In this document: positions 54,475-62,815 of the stretch, piece by piece
Layout of the letters: each line of letters opens with the position of its first letter
Position numbering within the stretch: position 1 is the first letter of the stretch
NCBI RefSeq assembly: GCF_012034935.1
Contig: NZ_JAATEN010000004.1
Span: forward strand, 124,001-188,000
DNA from: Streptomyces zingiberis
GTDB taxonomy: Bacteria; Actinomycetota; Actinomycetes; Streptomycetales; Streptomycetaceae
Direction of reading: 5' to 3'
DNA length: 64,000 nt
Made by a program: the position numbers and the translations under genes
The notes under the pieces: model-generated
Told to the model about the DNA's origin: nothing
The model's database searches: none
What the model saw: only the letters and a program-made list of their open reading frames with translations

Positions 54475-55219
54475 GGGGCCGGCGGGGGGAACGTGCACGA
54501 GTGCCGGTTGACCCGCGCGGGCGTCCGGCAAACACCTCACCACCTTCCGTTTCAAACATCCCATTACCGGATACTTTGCGCATTCTGGGCCCGGGTCCCG
54601 GGGTGGCCGGCCCCACGGACGGGGACGGCCGTCCTGCCCCGTCGTCCCGCTCCGTCCGTCCGTCCGCCCCCGTCCCCGTCCCCGTCCCCGTCCCCGTCCG
54701 AGGTTCACCCACCGCCGTACCCGAGGTCGATGCCGCCATGTCCTCCGCGCCCCGCCCCCGCCTCCCCGGCGCAGCCGGCGCGCGGGCCGCTGCCGGACAC
54801 GCCCGCCGACCGCGGGGCGCACCCGGCGGCGGGGCGCGCCCCGGTCCGGCCGCCGTGCCGGGGAAGGGCAGGCGCGATTCCTGCCCCCCGCCGCCCCGGC
54901 GGCCGGAACGGCCACCGCCGACCGCTCCTCCCCTCCGCCCCTCCCCTCCGGCGGGCCGGGCCCACGGCCACCGGCAGCGGGATCACCGGCAGCCGGACCG
55001 CCGGACCCGGAACGGGCCCGGCCACCGGCACTCCGAGCGCCGGACCTGGAACCCGTCCGGCCGTACGTCCTCCGCTCCGGCCGGGTTCCCCCTTCCGGCC
55101 GTTCCCGCGCCTCGGGGCGTGCTCCCGCCCGTGGCGCCGGGCACCGCTCTCCCCGCGCTCCACCGGCCCGGCCCCGCGCCCGCGCCGGTGTCCCGCGCCG
55201 GGGAGAGGAGGCGGGGCGG
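54475..55219. other. Divergent 745-bp gap with a short tandem repeat
   Basis: The AT-richest spot (about 54541-54590, including TATCCGGTAATGGG on the minus strand) is a probable promoter for the glycosyltransferase. Five copies of CCCCGT occupy 54668-54697. The long open frame through the rest is Pro/Arg/Gly-rich without a recognisable fold, so no gene is called. Confidence 0.45.
54668..54697. repeat. Tandem repeat CCCCGT x5
   Basis: Five exact 6-bp copies in noncoding DNA between the glycosyltransferase and DMT transporter genes. Confidence 0.85.
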
Positions 55220-56122
55220 GTGAACGCCCTCACGACCGTCCTCGCCCTGCTGGCGGCGCTGGCCAACGCCGCGGCCTCCGTCCTCCAGCGGCGCGCCGCC
55301 GCCGAGGAGCCCGGCAACGGCCACGGGCCCGGCTCCGCGCTGCGCTGGCTCGGGCACGTCCTGCGGCGGCCCTACTGGCTGATCGGCGCGGCCATGCTCG
55401 GGGTGACCACCGTGCTGCAGGCCGCGGCGCTCGCGGTGGGCAGCCTGGCGGTGGTCCAGCCGCTGATGGCCACCGAGCTGCTGTTCAGCCTGGTGCTGGG
55501 CAGTGTGGTCTTCCGGCGCCGCCCGGGCCGCAGGACGTGGCGCGGCTTCGTGGCCCTCGCCGCGGGTCTCGCCCTCTTCCTGGGCGCGGCCGCACCCTCC
55601 CCGGGCCGGGCCACGGCACCCGTCGGATCCTGGCTCATGGCCGGGGGCGCGGTGTTCGGCGCCGTACTGGCCCTGAGCCTGGTGGCCCGGCTGACCAGGG
55701 GCGCGTCCCGCGCGGCGCTGCTGGGGCTGGCCTCGGCGCTCTCCTTCGCGGGGACGGCCGCGCTGCTCAAAGAGGTCGTGGGCCGCTTTCCGGACGGCCT
55801 GGCCGCGCTGCTGACGCAGTGGCCGCCGTACGCCACGGCGGTCGCGGGGGTCACCGCCTTCCTCCTGCTGCAGGGCGCGCTGCGGGCCGGAACGCTGACC
55901 GCCTCACAGCCCGCGCTGACCCTGGGGGACGCGCTGACCAGCGTGGCCCTGGGATGGGCGCTGTTCCAGGAGCGCATCGCCCTCGGAATCTGGGTACTCC
56001 CGGAGGTGATCGGTGCCGCGCTCATCGGCGCGGGCAGTGTGGGACTGGCCCGCGCCTGGTCGGTCAGCGGCGCCTGGGACGCAGCGCCACAGGCCCGGGA
56101 CCGGCCGGGCGCCGGCGCGTGA
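55220..56122 (+). CDS. DMT-family transporter (EamA/NIPA-like)
   Basis: 300 residues, about nine or ten membrane helices. The start (LTTVLALLAALANAAASVLQ RR) and VVQPLMATELLFSLVLGSVV resemble the multidrug/metabolite superfamily members usually annotated DMT transporter in Streptomyces. Substrate unknown. GTG 55220 follows GGAGAGGAGG. A polysaccharide deacetylase gene begins 49 bp after the stop in the same direction, and a glycolipid glycosyltransferase lies upstream in the opposite direction. Lipid or sugar precursor export is possible but unproven. Confidence 0.85.
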   Translation: MNALTTVLALLAALANAAASVLQRRAAAEEPGNGHGPGSALRWLGHVLRRPYWLIGAAMLGVTTVLQAAALAVGSLAVVQPLMATELLFSLVLGSVVFRRRPGRRTWRGFVALAAGLALFLGAAAPSPGRATAPVGSWLMAGGAVFGAVLALSLVARLTRGASRAALLGLASALSFAGTAALLKEVVGRFPDGLAALLTQWPPYATAVAGVTAFLLLQGALRAGTLTASQPALTLGDALTSVALGWALFQERIALGIWVLPEVIGAALIGAGSVGLARAWSVSGAWDAAPQARDRPGAGA

Positions 56123-56171
56123 GTACGGTGCCGGAGGGGCGGGGGACGGCGCCCCAGGAGGCGGAGCCCCG

Positions 56172-57002
56172 ATGACCCCTCTCCCCCCGGCCGCGTGGCG
56201 GACGGGCGCCCTTCTCGGCGGGCCGTTCGCCGTGGCCGCGGCCGCACACATCGCCCCGGCCGTGACCTGGCTGCCGGGGCTGCGCCGGCGCTGCTTCCCC
56301 GGCCTCGCCGGTGCGGGCCGCCCCGATCACGTGGCGCTCACCTTCGACGACGGCCCCGACCCGGAGTCCACCCCGCTCTTCCTGGACGCCCTGGACGGGC
56401 TCGGGGTGCGGGCGACGTTCTTCGTCCTGGGCGCGCGGGTGGTGGCCCACCCCGGCGTGGCGCGCGAGGTGGCCGCCCGCGGCCACGAGCTGGCCGTCCA
56501 CGGCTGGACGCACGAACGGCCCTGGCGCCCCGCCCCGGTCCGCGACATCCGCACGCTGGCCCGTGCCGCGGCCGTGGTGGGGGAGGCCGCCGGCCGGAGC
56601 CCGGAGTGGTACCGGCCCGCCTACGGCATCCTCACCGGCGGGCGCTGGGCCGCGGCCCGCCGCGCCGGCCTGCGTCCGGTGCTGTGGACCGCGTGGGGCC
56701 GGGACTGGGAGGCGGAAGCCACCCCGTCCTCCATCCGGGCGGTGACCGGGGCCTGCCTGCACGGGGGCGGCACCCTCGTGCTGCACGACTCGGACGACAC
56801 CTCGGCGCCGGGGAGCTGGCGGGCGACCCTCGCGGCGCTGCCTGGCGTCGTGGCCGACTGCCGGGCGGCGGGCCTGGCCGTCGGCCCGCTGGCCGAGCAC
56901 GGGCCGCCCACGGGGCGGCCGGCCGCCCCGTGCACGCGAACACGGCCCGTCACCCCTCCCGCCGCCGGACGGAACCCGGGGGCGGTCCGGCGCGGGCGGT
57001 GA
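56172..57002 (+). CDS. Polysaccharide deacetylase (NodB domain)
   Basis: 276 residues. A hydrophobic N-terminal segment (about 10-32) probably anchors the protein outside the membrane. NodB motifs are clear: LTFDDGPDPES (motif 1), ELAVHGWTHERPW (motif 2), and later YRPAYG and LVLHDSDDT (motifs 3-5 region). It removes N-acetyl groups from a cell-envelope or secreted polysaccharide by a metal-dependent mechanism. ATG 56172 follows CCAGGAGG. It is probably cotranscribed with the DMT transporter. Confidence 0.9.
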   Translation: MTPLPPAAWRTGALLGGPFAVAAAAHIAPAVTWLPGLRRRCFPGLAGAGRPDHVALTFDDGPDPESTPLFLDALDGLGVRATFFVLGARVVAHPGVAREVAARGHELAVHGWTHERPWRPAPVRDIRTLARAAAVVGEAAGRSPEWYRPAYGILTGGRWAAARRAGLRPVLWTAWGRDWEAEATPSSIRAVTGACLHGGGTLVLHDSDDTSAPGSWRATLAALPGVVADCRAAGLAVGPLAEHGPPTGRPAAPCTRTRPVTPPAAGRNPGAVRRGR

Positions 57003-57035
57003 ACGGGCGGTGTGGGGCCCGTGCGGGTGGTCCGG

Positions 57036-57320
57036 TCAGTCCGCGGGCTCGTCGGGTACGGGGCCGGTCGGGCCGGCGGGGTCCTGTGCGGCCTCTTCCG
57101 GGTCGGTGGCGCCGGAGGCGGAGCCGCTGCCCGCGGGGTTCTCGGCGTCCACGCGGCGGCCGGTGCCCGCCTCGTCGGTGTCGGGCAGCTGCGTGTCCTC
57201 GTCGTCCTTGCCGCCACCGGGTGCCGCGGCCGGTTCGTCCGGGGCCGCGCCGGCCTGCTGGTCGGGCATGTCCCGGGGAATGGCCCCCGTACGGGTCTCC
57301 TCGGAGCGTTGTTCCGCCAT
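57036..57320 (-). CDS. Small acidic disordered protein
   Basis: 94 residues, very rich in Glu, Asp, Pro, Gly and Ala, no hydrophobic core (for example PGGGKDDEDTQLPDTDEAGT). It is probably intrinsically disordered. ATG 57320 has a purine-rich GAGAGAGG at a workable distance. Short acidic proteins of this kind are common in Streptomyces genomes and have no known function. It lies downstream of the WhiB gene on the opposite strand from the deacetylase. Confidence 0.6.
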   Translation of the reverse strand: MAEQRSEETRTGAIPRDMPDQQAGAAPDEPAAAPGGGKDDEDTQLPDTDEAGTGRRVDAENPAGSGSASGATDPEEAAQDPAGPTGPVPDEPAD

Positions 57321-57387
57321 CTGTCCCGGTCCTCTCTCGCCGTGCGTGCGTACCGGGCTTCTTCGTACCCGCAGCCCTGCCACCCAT

Positions 57388-57405
57388 GCGGGGGCGGGCC
57401 CCCGC
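57388..57405 (-). terminator. Hairpin after the WhiB gene
   Basis: 8-bp perfect stem GCGGGGGC with GCCCCCGC and a 2-bp centre, just past the WhiB stop; weak evidence. Confidence 0.35.
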
Positions 57406-57411
57406 CCGTTC

Positions 57412-57672
57412 TCAGAGGGCGGCCCGGGCCTGCCTGCGTTCCCGGGCCCGGCGCCGCAGCATCGGGCGCCGCTCGTCCTCCGTCGTACCGCCCCAGACCC
57501 CCGAGGCCTGTCCGGTCCGCAGAGCCCAGTCGAGGCACGCCCCGCTCACGGGGCAGCTCGCGCACATCGCCTTCGCGGCCTGTTCCTGGCGCAGCGCCGG
57601 TCCGGAGGTGCCGACGGGGAAGAACAGGTCCGGGTCGCTGTCGCGGCATGCCGCGTTCTGACGCCAGTCCAT
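57412..57672 (-). CDS. WhiB-family iron-sulfur transcription factor (WblE-like)
   Basis: 86 residues. Four invariant cysteines: NAACRD (Cys9), then CASCPVSGAC. The G-[VI]-W-G-G turn is GVWGGTTEDERR, and a basic C-terminal tail RRRARERRQAR follows. These proteins hold a [4Fe-4S] cluster, bind region 4 of the main sigma factor and act at promoters, sensing oxygen, NO or redox state. The short N-terminus MDWRQ and FFPVG pattern are closest to WblE. ATG 57672 has GGAG 9 nt upstream; a GTG three codons earlier is possible. Confidence 0.95.
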   Translation of the reverse strand: MDWRQNAACRDSDPDLFFPVGTSGPALRQEQAAKAMCASCPVSGACLDWALRTGQASGVWGGTTEDERRPMLRRRARERRQARAAL

Positions 57673-57828
57673 GGATGCCACTCCGTTCAATTCGTCAGTT
57701 TCATGACGTTCGGCTGTGGATGAGATCATGTGTGCCACGTGTCGGTTCTCATCGCGTACCCGGGGTACGGCCGCCGACTCCTCCCTCCCGGAGCCCGTGT
57801 CGCGCCGCGGGCCCGGCACACTGGAACC

Positions 57829-58515
57829 ATGACGAGCGGCGCACTGTACCGATATGAACCACCCGAGGACCGAGGCTCCGGGGCCACCGCCTCCCGGCCG
57901 CGGCGATCCCGGCGGCTGAGGCTGCTGCCGCTGGCCGTCGCCGCCTGGGTGGTGCTGGAGATCTGGCTGCTGACCCTGGTGGCCGACGCCCTCGGCGGCC
58001 TGGCCGTCCTGCTGCTCCTGCTGGCCGGCACGGTGGTCGGCGCCGCGGTGGTGAAGCGGGCCGGGCGGCGGGCGTGGCGGCGGCTGAGCGAGAGTGTCCA
58101 GCGGGGTGAGGCGCCCGGGGCGGCGTCCACCGGCGAGGGCCGCTCGGGCGGCAACGCCTTCGCCATGCTGGGCGGTCTGCTGCTGATGCTGCCCGGTCTC
58201 CTGTCGGACGTGGCCGGGCTGCTCTGCCTCTTCCCGCCCACCCGGGCGCTGCTGCGGCGGCGCGCCGAGCGGTCCCTGGAGCGGCGGATGGCGGACCTCG
58301 GCGCGGGCGGCCTCGGCCCCGCCTTCCAGCAGGCGCGGACGCGGCGGCCGGACGGGCGGGTCGTCCCCGGCGAGGTCGTCCACGATGCCCACGATGCCCA
58401 CGATGCCCACGATGCCCGCGACGCCGGCGATGCCCCCGGAGGGCGCCGGAAGGACGGGCCGGGCGGGCAGCGGGACGGCCGGGACGGGCCGGGCGGCGGT
58501 GAACTGCCGCGCTGA
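57829..58515 (+). CDS. fxsA: FxsA-family membrane protein
   Basis: 228 residues. The FxsA core (about 28-160) has the usual layout: LLPLAVAAWVVLEIWLLTLV, LAVLLLLLAGTVVGAAVVKR, and a loop before GGLLLMLPGLLSDVAGLLCL FPP. E. coli FxsA affects phage exclusion when overproduced; its cellular role is unknown. The C-terminal tail is unusual: four HDA units from a 9-bp repeat, then Gly/Arg-rich sequence. CACACT six bases before ATG 57829 and no Shine-Dalgarno suggest a leaderless message. It is convergent with rbpA and ends at a strong hairpin. Confidence 0.9.
   Translation: MTSGALYRYEPPEDRGSGATASRPRRSRRLRLLPLAVAAWVVLEIWLLTLVADALGGLAVLLLLLAGTVVGAAVVKRAGRRAWRRLSESVQRGEAPGAASTGEGRSGGNAFAMLGGLLLMLPGLLSDVAGLLCLFPPTRALLRRRAERSLERRMADLGAGGLGPAFQQARTRRPDGRVVPGEVVHDAHDAHDAHDARDAGDAPGGRRKDGPGGQRDGRDGPGGGELPR
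58381..58416. repeat. 9-bp tandem repeat CACGATGCC x4
   Basis: Four exact copies within the 3' end of fxsA, followed by two degenerate copies. It encodes the HDAHDAHDAHDA run and keeps the frame in any copy number. Confidence 0.9.
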
Positions 58516-58584
58516 ACCGTGCCGGAGGCCACCGGCCGGGCCGGCCCCGCGCAGGGGCCGGCCCGGCCGGTGCGTCAGGGCAGA

Positions 58585-58625
58585 CGAAGGGCCCTGACCG
58601 CCTGGCGGCGTGTCAGGGCCCTTCG
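58585..58625. terminator. Bidirectional terminator between fxsA and rbpA
   Basis: 14-bp perfect stem CGAAGGGCCCTGAC with GTCAGGGCCCTTCG and a 13-nt loop, between the convergent genes. Confidence 0.8.
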
Positions 58626-58677
58626 GTACACCGTGATAACGCTGTTCTTCCCGGTCCGCGCGCGGACCGTGCCGTGC

Positions 58678-59052
58678 TCAGGCGGACTTGCGGTTGTCCC
58701 GCGGGTGCACGGCGATGTTCATGGCACCGGAGCGCAGGACCGCCAGCCGCTCGGCCAGCACCTCCTCCAGTTCCTCGCGGGTACGCCGCTCCATGAGCAT
58801 GTCCCAGTGCGTACGCGCGGGCTTGCCCTTCTTCTCCTCGGGGCCTTCGCCGTCCACGAGCAGGGCCTGGGCCCCGCACACCTTGCATTCCCACTCCTGC
58901 GGAATCTCCGCCTCCACCGAGAACGGCATCTCGAATCGATGGCCGTTCTGGCATGCGTACTCCACCGCCTGGCGCGGGGCCAGATCGATGCCGCGGTCGG
59001 TCTCGTAGCTGGTCACCACAAGTCGCGTGCCGCGAAGAGCTCGCTCACTCAT
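58678..59052 (-). CDS. rbpA: RNA polymerase-binding protein RbpA
   Basis: 124 residues, the expected size. It starts MSERALRGTRLVVTSYETDR. The zinc-core region is VEYACQNGHRFEMPFS and WECKVCG, followed by the sigma-interacting helix THWDMLMERRTREELEEVL and a basic linker. RbpA binds the main sigma factor and RNA polymerase and stabilises open complexes; it is also linked to rifampicin tolerance. ATG 59052 has GGGAGG 8 nt upstream. The promoter region carries a textbook SigR site, in line with known oxidative-stress induction of rbpA in Streptomyces coelicolor. Confidence 0.97.
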   Translation of the reverse strand: MSERALRGTRLVVTSYETDRGIDLAPRQAVEYACQNGHRFEMPFSVEAEIPQEWECKVCGAQALLVDGEGPEEKKGKPARTHWDMLMERRTREELEEVLAERLAVLRSGAMNIAVHPRDNRKSA

Positions 59053-59112
59053 GAATTGTGCCTCCCGGGCTTGTCGCCCACAGGACAGGTGTCGCTGTCG
59101 TCGTCATCCGGT

Positions 59113-59138
59113 CAACGTCCGGTCGGCGGTAAAGATTC
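59113..59138 (-). promoter_or_regulatory. SigR-type promoter of rbpA
   Basis: On the minus strand GGAAT (59138-59134) is followed after exactly 18 bp by GTT (59115-59113). This matches the SigR consensus GGAAT-N18/19-GTT. It lies about 60 bp before the rbpA start. Confidence 0.8.
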
Positions 59139-59389
59139 CCGTTCCGGGACATGCGTCGCCCGTCGTGCCGCCCCTTGTTGTACCCATCAAGGCCCGGTTT
59201 GTCACATCTGACGGGAGATGTCACCCAGCGTCTCTCCCGGTTCGGCGCGCAGTAACGGTCCGCCTGATGGCCAAGGGCGTACAATACCGGTCCGCCGGTG
59301 CGCGCGTGACATCCACCCCCACTCCGGCCCCCGGGGGACAGCGGCCCGGCCGGTCCGGCGGCCCGCCCCGCGGCCCCCGGAACCCGGTC

Positions 59390-60424
59390 TCAGGCGGCCT
59401 TCCGGCCGTATCCGCCGCCCACCGGGCCCACCGCACCGTGCCCGCCGGCCACCGGGGGGGCGGCCGCCACCCCTGACTCGCGGGCCGCGGATCCCGGTGG
59501 GGAGACGGCGGCCGGCCCCGTGGCCCGTACCGCTGCCGGGGCCACCACCGGATACCCGGGCACGGCGAACACCCGCAGGAAGAACTGCGCCAGCGGCCCG
59601 ATGGCCAGCGCGTAGGCCACGGTGCCCACCCCCAGGGCGCCGCCCAGCGCGAACCCCGTCGCGAGGACGGCGAGTTCCACGCAGGTACGGATCAGCCGGA
59701 CGGAGCGCCCGGTGCGCCGGTGCAGGCCGGTCATCAGCCCGTCGCGGGGGCCGGCGCCGAAGCGTGCGGCGATGTAGAGGCCGGTGGCCGCGCCGTTGAG
59801 CGCGATCGCCACGGCGAGCAGCGGGACCCGCACCGCCAGGGCGCGCGGCTCCGGCAGCAGCGTCAGCGTGGCGTCCAGGGCCACGCCGATCACCAGGACG
59901 TTCGCCACCGTGCCCAGTCCCGGTCGCTGCCGCATCGGTATCCACAGCAGCAGCACGGCCACGCCGGCGAGGATCAGCACCGTGCCGATCGACAGGCCGG
60001 TGCGTTCGGCAAGCCCCTGGTGGAAGACGTTCCACGGGTCGAGGCCCAGTTCCGCCCGGACCATCAGCGCCCCGCTGGCGCCGTAGAGCACCAGGCCCAC
60101 GGTGAGCTGGGTCAGCCGGCGCGTCAGGCGGCGGCCGCCCGGGCCACCCCGGGAGCCCTTCCGGTCCCGGACCCTTCCCCCTTCGGCGGGCTTCCTCTCG
60201 CTGTGGGCTCCCGTCCGGTCGTGGGCGCCCCGTCCGCCCCCCGTTCCGCCCTCCGGGTGGCGGGTTCCGGCCGCCCGGCTCGTGGGTGCCGTCACGGCAG
60301 GGCGCGCAGGACGGCCCGGTCCCGGCCCCGCCGGCCCTCCTGGCCGGCCCTCCGCCCCGTCGGGGCCGGGCTCCTCCGGGCCGCCCTCCCCGTGCGCTCC
60401 GCCGGGCCGCTGGTCTGCGGTCAT
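59390..60424 (-). CDS. YczE/YitT-family membrane protein
   Basis: 344 residues. The first 95 or so are Gly/Pro/Arg-rich and probably disordered in the cytoplasm. The membrane part (about 100-300) shows QLTVGLVLYGASGALMVRAE, LGLDPWNVFHQGL, LGTVANVLVIGVALDAT and RFGAGPRDGLMTGLHRRTG, which are diagnostic of YczE-like proteins. Function is unknown; they are thought to be transporters. The C-terminus is another low-complexity tail. ATG 60424 has GAGGAGA directly upstream. It is divergent from a MocR regulator, a conserved pairing. Confidence 0.88.
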   Translation of the reverse strand: MTADQRPGGAHGEGGPEEPGPDGAEGRPGGPAGPGPGRPARPAVTAPTSRAAGTRHPEGGTGGGRGAHDRTGAHSERKPAEGGRVRDRKGSRGGPGGRRLTRRLTQLTVGLVLYGASGALMVRAELGLDPWNVFHQGLAERTGLSIGTVLILAGVAVLLLWIPMRQRPGLGTVANVLVIGVALDATLTLLPEPRALAVRVPLLAVAIALNGAATGLYIAARFGAGPRDGLMTGLHRRTGRSVRLIRTCVELAVLATGFALGGALGVGTVAYALAIGPLAQFFLRVFAVPGYPVVAPAAVRATGPAAVSPPGSAARESGVAAAPPVAGGHGAVGPVGGGYGRKAA

Positions 60425-60547
60425 CAGATCTCCTCTTCCGCCCGGCCCCGGCGGGGCTCCTCAGGGGGCACGTGGTGACGTGCGTGCTCCGCCGGGGCCG
60501 GCCGGGTCCTCGTCGTCTGGCGTGACTGGCCTGTCGCATGTCAGTCT

Positions 60548-60600
60548 GTGGACCGGAAACCTCGCCGTTCCATGGCCAATCCGCGGAAGGTGGACCGGAA
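60548..60600. promoter_or_regulatory. Direct repeats GTGGACCGGAA (MocR-type operator)
   Basis: Two exact 11-bp copies at 60548-60558 and 60590-60600, 42 bp apart start to start (about four helical turns). They lie in the divergent region upstream of, and touching, the regulator start. MocR regulators often bind direct repeats. Confidence 0.55.
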
Positions 60601-62171
60601 TGACGACTCGGTGGACTTCGTCGGTCGGGGCCGCGCATCTGGCCCGGCTGCTCCGCTCGCAGAACGCCGCCGTCCCGCCGGGAGCGGCCGGCAACGGGAC
60701 CACCGCGGCGGGCCGCCGGATGCCGGCCTACCGGGCCCTCGCCGACGGGGTGCGGCTGCTGCTCCACGAGGGCCGCGTCCCGGTCGCCGCCCGCCTCCCG
60801 GCGGAACGCGAACTCGCCGCGGCGCTCTCGCTGAGCCGCACCACCGTGGCCTCCGCCTACGAGGCGCTGCGCGCCGAAGGGTTCCTGGAGTCCCGTCGCG
60901 GCGCGGGGAGCTGGACGACCGTGCCCGCCGGCACCCCGCTGCCCACCCGGGGGCTCGACCCGCTGCCGCCGGACGCCGCCGGGACGATGATCGACCTCGG
61001 CTGCGCCGCCCTGCCCGCCCCCGAGCCCTGGCTGACCCGCGCCGTGGAGGGCGCCCTGGGCGAGCTGGCGCCCCACGCCCGTACCCACGGCGACTACCCG
61101 GCCGGCCTCCCCGAACTGCGCCAGGTGCTCGCCGACCGCTTCACCCGGCGCGGCATCCCGACGATGCCCGAGCAGATCATGGTCACCACCGGAGCCATGG
61201 GTGCCGTGGCCGCGGCCTTCCACCTGCTGGCCGGGCGCGGCGAGCGGGTGGCCGTGGAATCCCCCAGCTACGCCAACATCCTCCAGCTGATGCGGGAGGC
61301 GGGCGCCCGGCTCGTCCCGGTGGCCATGGCCGACGGGCTGGCCGGCTGGGATCTCCCCGCCTGGCGGGCGGTGCTGCGGGAGGCGGCGCCCCGGCTGGCC
61401 TACGTCGTCGCCGACTTCCACAACCCCACCGGGGCGGTCGCGAGCGAGGAGCAACGGCGGGAGCTGGTGGCGGCGGCACGCTCGTCGGGCACTGTCCTCG
61501 TCGTCGACGAGACCATGGCGGAGCTGCGGCTCGACGGCCCGGACGGGGCCGAGGGCGGCGGCGGGGGCCGGGACGGGGACGCTCCGGGTGCCGGACTCCC
61601 GCGCCCCGTCGCCTCGTTCGACCCGGCAGGCTCCACGGTCGTCACGGTCGGCTCCGCGAGCAAGGCGTTCTGGGCGGGTCTGCGGATAGGCTGGGTGCGC
61701 GCCGCCCCCGACCTCATCCGCTCCCTGGTCGCCGCCCGCTCCGCCGCCGACCTCGGCTCACCGGTACTGGAGCAGCTCGCCGTCGGCTGGCTGATGCGCA
61801 CCGGCGGCTGGGACGAGGCCGTGGCCCTCCGCCGCGAACAGGCCCGGGAGAACCGTGACGCGCTGGTCGAGGCGGTGCGCCTGCACCTGCCGGACTGGGA
61901 GTTCGACGTGCCGCGCGGCGGGCTCACGCTCTGGACCCGCACCGGCGGGCTGTCCGGCTCCCGGATCGCCGAGGCGGGAGCCGGGCTGGGGGTCCGGGTG
62001 CCGTCGGGGCCGCGCTTCGGTGTGGACGGCGCCTTCGAGGGCTATGTGCGGCTGCCGTTCACGGTGAACGGGGCGGTGGCCGACACCGCGGCGGCCCGGC
62101 TGGCCCAGGCGGCCCGGCTGGTCCGGACGGGCGCGGCCACCGCGGCGGAGACCCGCAGTCTGGTCGCGTGA
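60600..62171 (+). CDS. MocR/PdxR-type regulator (GntR HTH + aminotransferase domain)
   Basis: 523 residues. The GntR winged helix (about 40-115) has RLPAERELAAALSLSRTTVA and YEALRAEGFLESRRGAGS. A type-I aminotransferase-like domain (about 140-510) follows, with HGDYPAGLPELRQVLADRF, YVVADFHNPTGA, VDETMAEL, and the PLP lysine in GSASKAFWAGLRIGW. Such regulators bind PLP and often control pyridoxine or membrane-transporter genes. A Gly/Asp insert sits near 61550-61605. ATG 60600 follows GGAAGG. Its divergent partner YczE is the likely target. Confidence 0.93.
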   Translation: MTTRWTSSVGAAHLARLLRSQNAAVPPGAAGNGTTAAGRRMPAYRALADGVRLLLHEGRVPVAARLPAERELAAALSLSRTTVASAYEALRAEGFLESRRGAGSWTTVPAGTPLPTRGLDPLPPDAAGTMIDLGCAALPAPEPWLTRAVEGALGELAPHARTHGDYPAGLPELRQVLADRFTRRGIPTMPEQIMVTTGAMGAVAAAFHLLAGRGERVAVESPSYANILQLMREAGARLVPVAMADGLAGWDLPAWRAVLREAAPRLAYVVADFHNPTGAVASEEQRRELVAAARSSGTVLVVDETMAELRLDGPDGAEGGGGGRDGDAPGAGLPRPVASFDPAGSTVVTVGSASKAFWAGLRIGWVRAAPDLIRSLVAARSAADLGSPVLEQLAVGWLMRTGGWDEAVALRREQARENRDALVEAVRLHLPDWEFDVPRGGLTLWTRTGGLSGSRIAEAGAGLGVRVPSGPRFGVDGAFEGYVRLPFTVNGAVADTAAARLAQAARLVRTGAATAAETRSLVA

Positions 62172-62263
62172 CGGAGCCGGCCCGGCGGTCCGTGGCGGGC
62201 GGGGGCGCGCCTGTACCGGCCGGCGGCCGGACCGGCCAGGGCGGCGTACCGGCCGGCGTGCCC

Positions 62264-62458
62264 TCAGAACCGGATGCTGTCCAGCAGGCTGGCCAGGCTC
62301 GCGCCGCCCGCCTTGATGCCCGGCGCGACGGCTGTCCCCGCCAGGTAGAAGCCGAACAGGGCGCAGACCACGGCGTGGGTGATCTTGAGCCCGTCCTTCC
62401 GGGTGAAGAGGAAGACGATGACGCCGAGCAGGACGACGCCGGAGATGGACAGAATCAT
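62264..62458 (-). CDS. Small two-helix membrane protein
   Basis: 64 residues. Two membrane segments (MILSISGVVLLGVIVFLF and ITHAVVCALFGFYLAGTAVA) are separated by a short basic loop (TRKDGLK), with a short C-terminal tail. ATG 62458 has GGAGG 6 nt upstream, a strong start. Similar tiny membrane proteins are found in actinomycete plasmids and integrative elements as well as chromosomes, from memory; no transfer genes are nearby here. Function unknown. Confidence 0.75.
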   Translation of the reverse strand: MILSISGVVLLGVIVFLFTRKDGLKITHAVVCALFGFYLAGTAVAPGIKAGGASLASLLDSIRF

Positions 62459-62815
62459 GATGACCTCCTGGTGCTGAGCCGCGGTGGGCACGGTGGTCAC
62501 TGCGCGGCCGGCCGCGCGATCACTGCGCGTGGAACCACCTTCACACCGCGTGTCGCTCCGGGCGAAGGCGCAAAGGGGTGATCTCCGCGCCCCCGGGCCC
62601 GTCCCGGCACGCGGAAGCGGCCCGCCGCAAGGGGCGTGCCGCCCCGGCGCGCGGGGCAGGCGCCCCGGGCCCGCGCGACCGTGATCGGGCCAGTAGGGTG
62701 GCGCCTCACTCGTACGGGCGCGGGCCCGGGACTCCCCGGGAAGTCCCGTGATCCCCGAAACCCGGCACCCGGAACCCGGGAAACCCGGGAAAACCCGAGA
62801 AGGAGGAGCGGGACG
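62459..62815. other. Divergent gap before the ankyrin gene
   Basis: 357 bp. It ends in a degenerate run of CCCGG-containing units with GGGAAAACCC-like pieces (about 62756-62800) just upstream of the ankyrin gene's ribosome binding site. No gene or clear promoter recognised. Confidence 0.4.

Noticed and set aside
54501..55223. 240-codon plus-strand frame upstream of the DMT transporter
   Set aside because: Pro/Arg/Gly-rich, includes a simple tandem repeat, no ribosome binding site or family resemblance; treated as noncoding.
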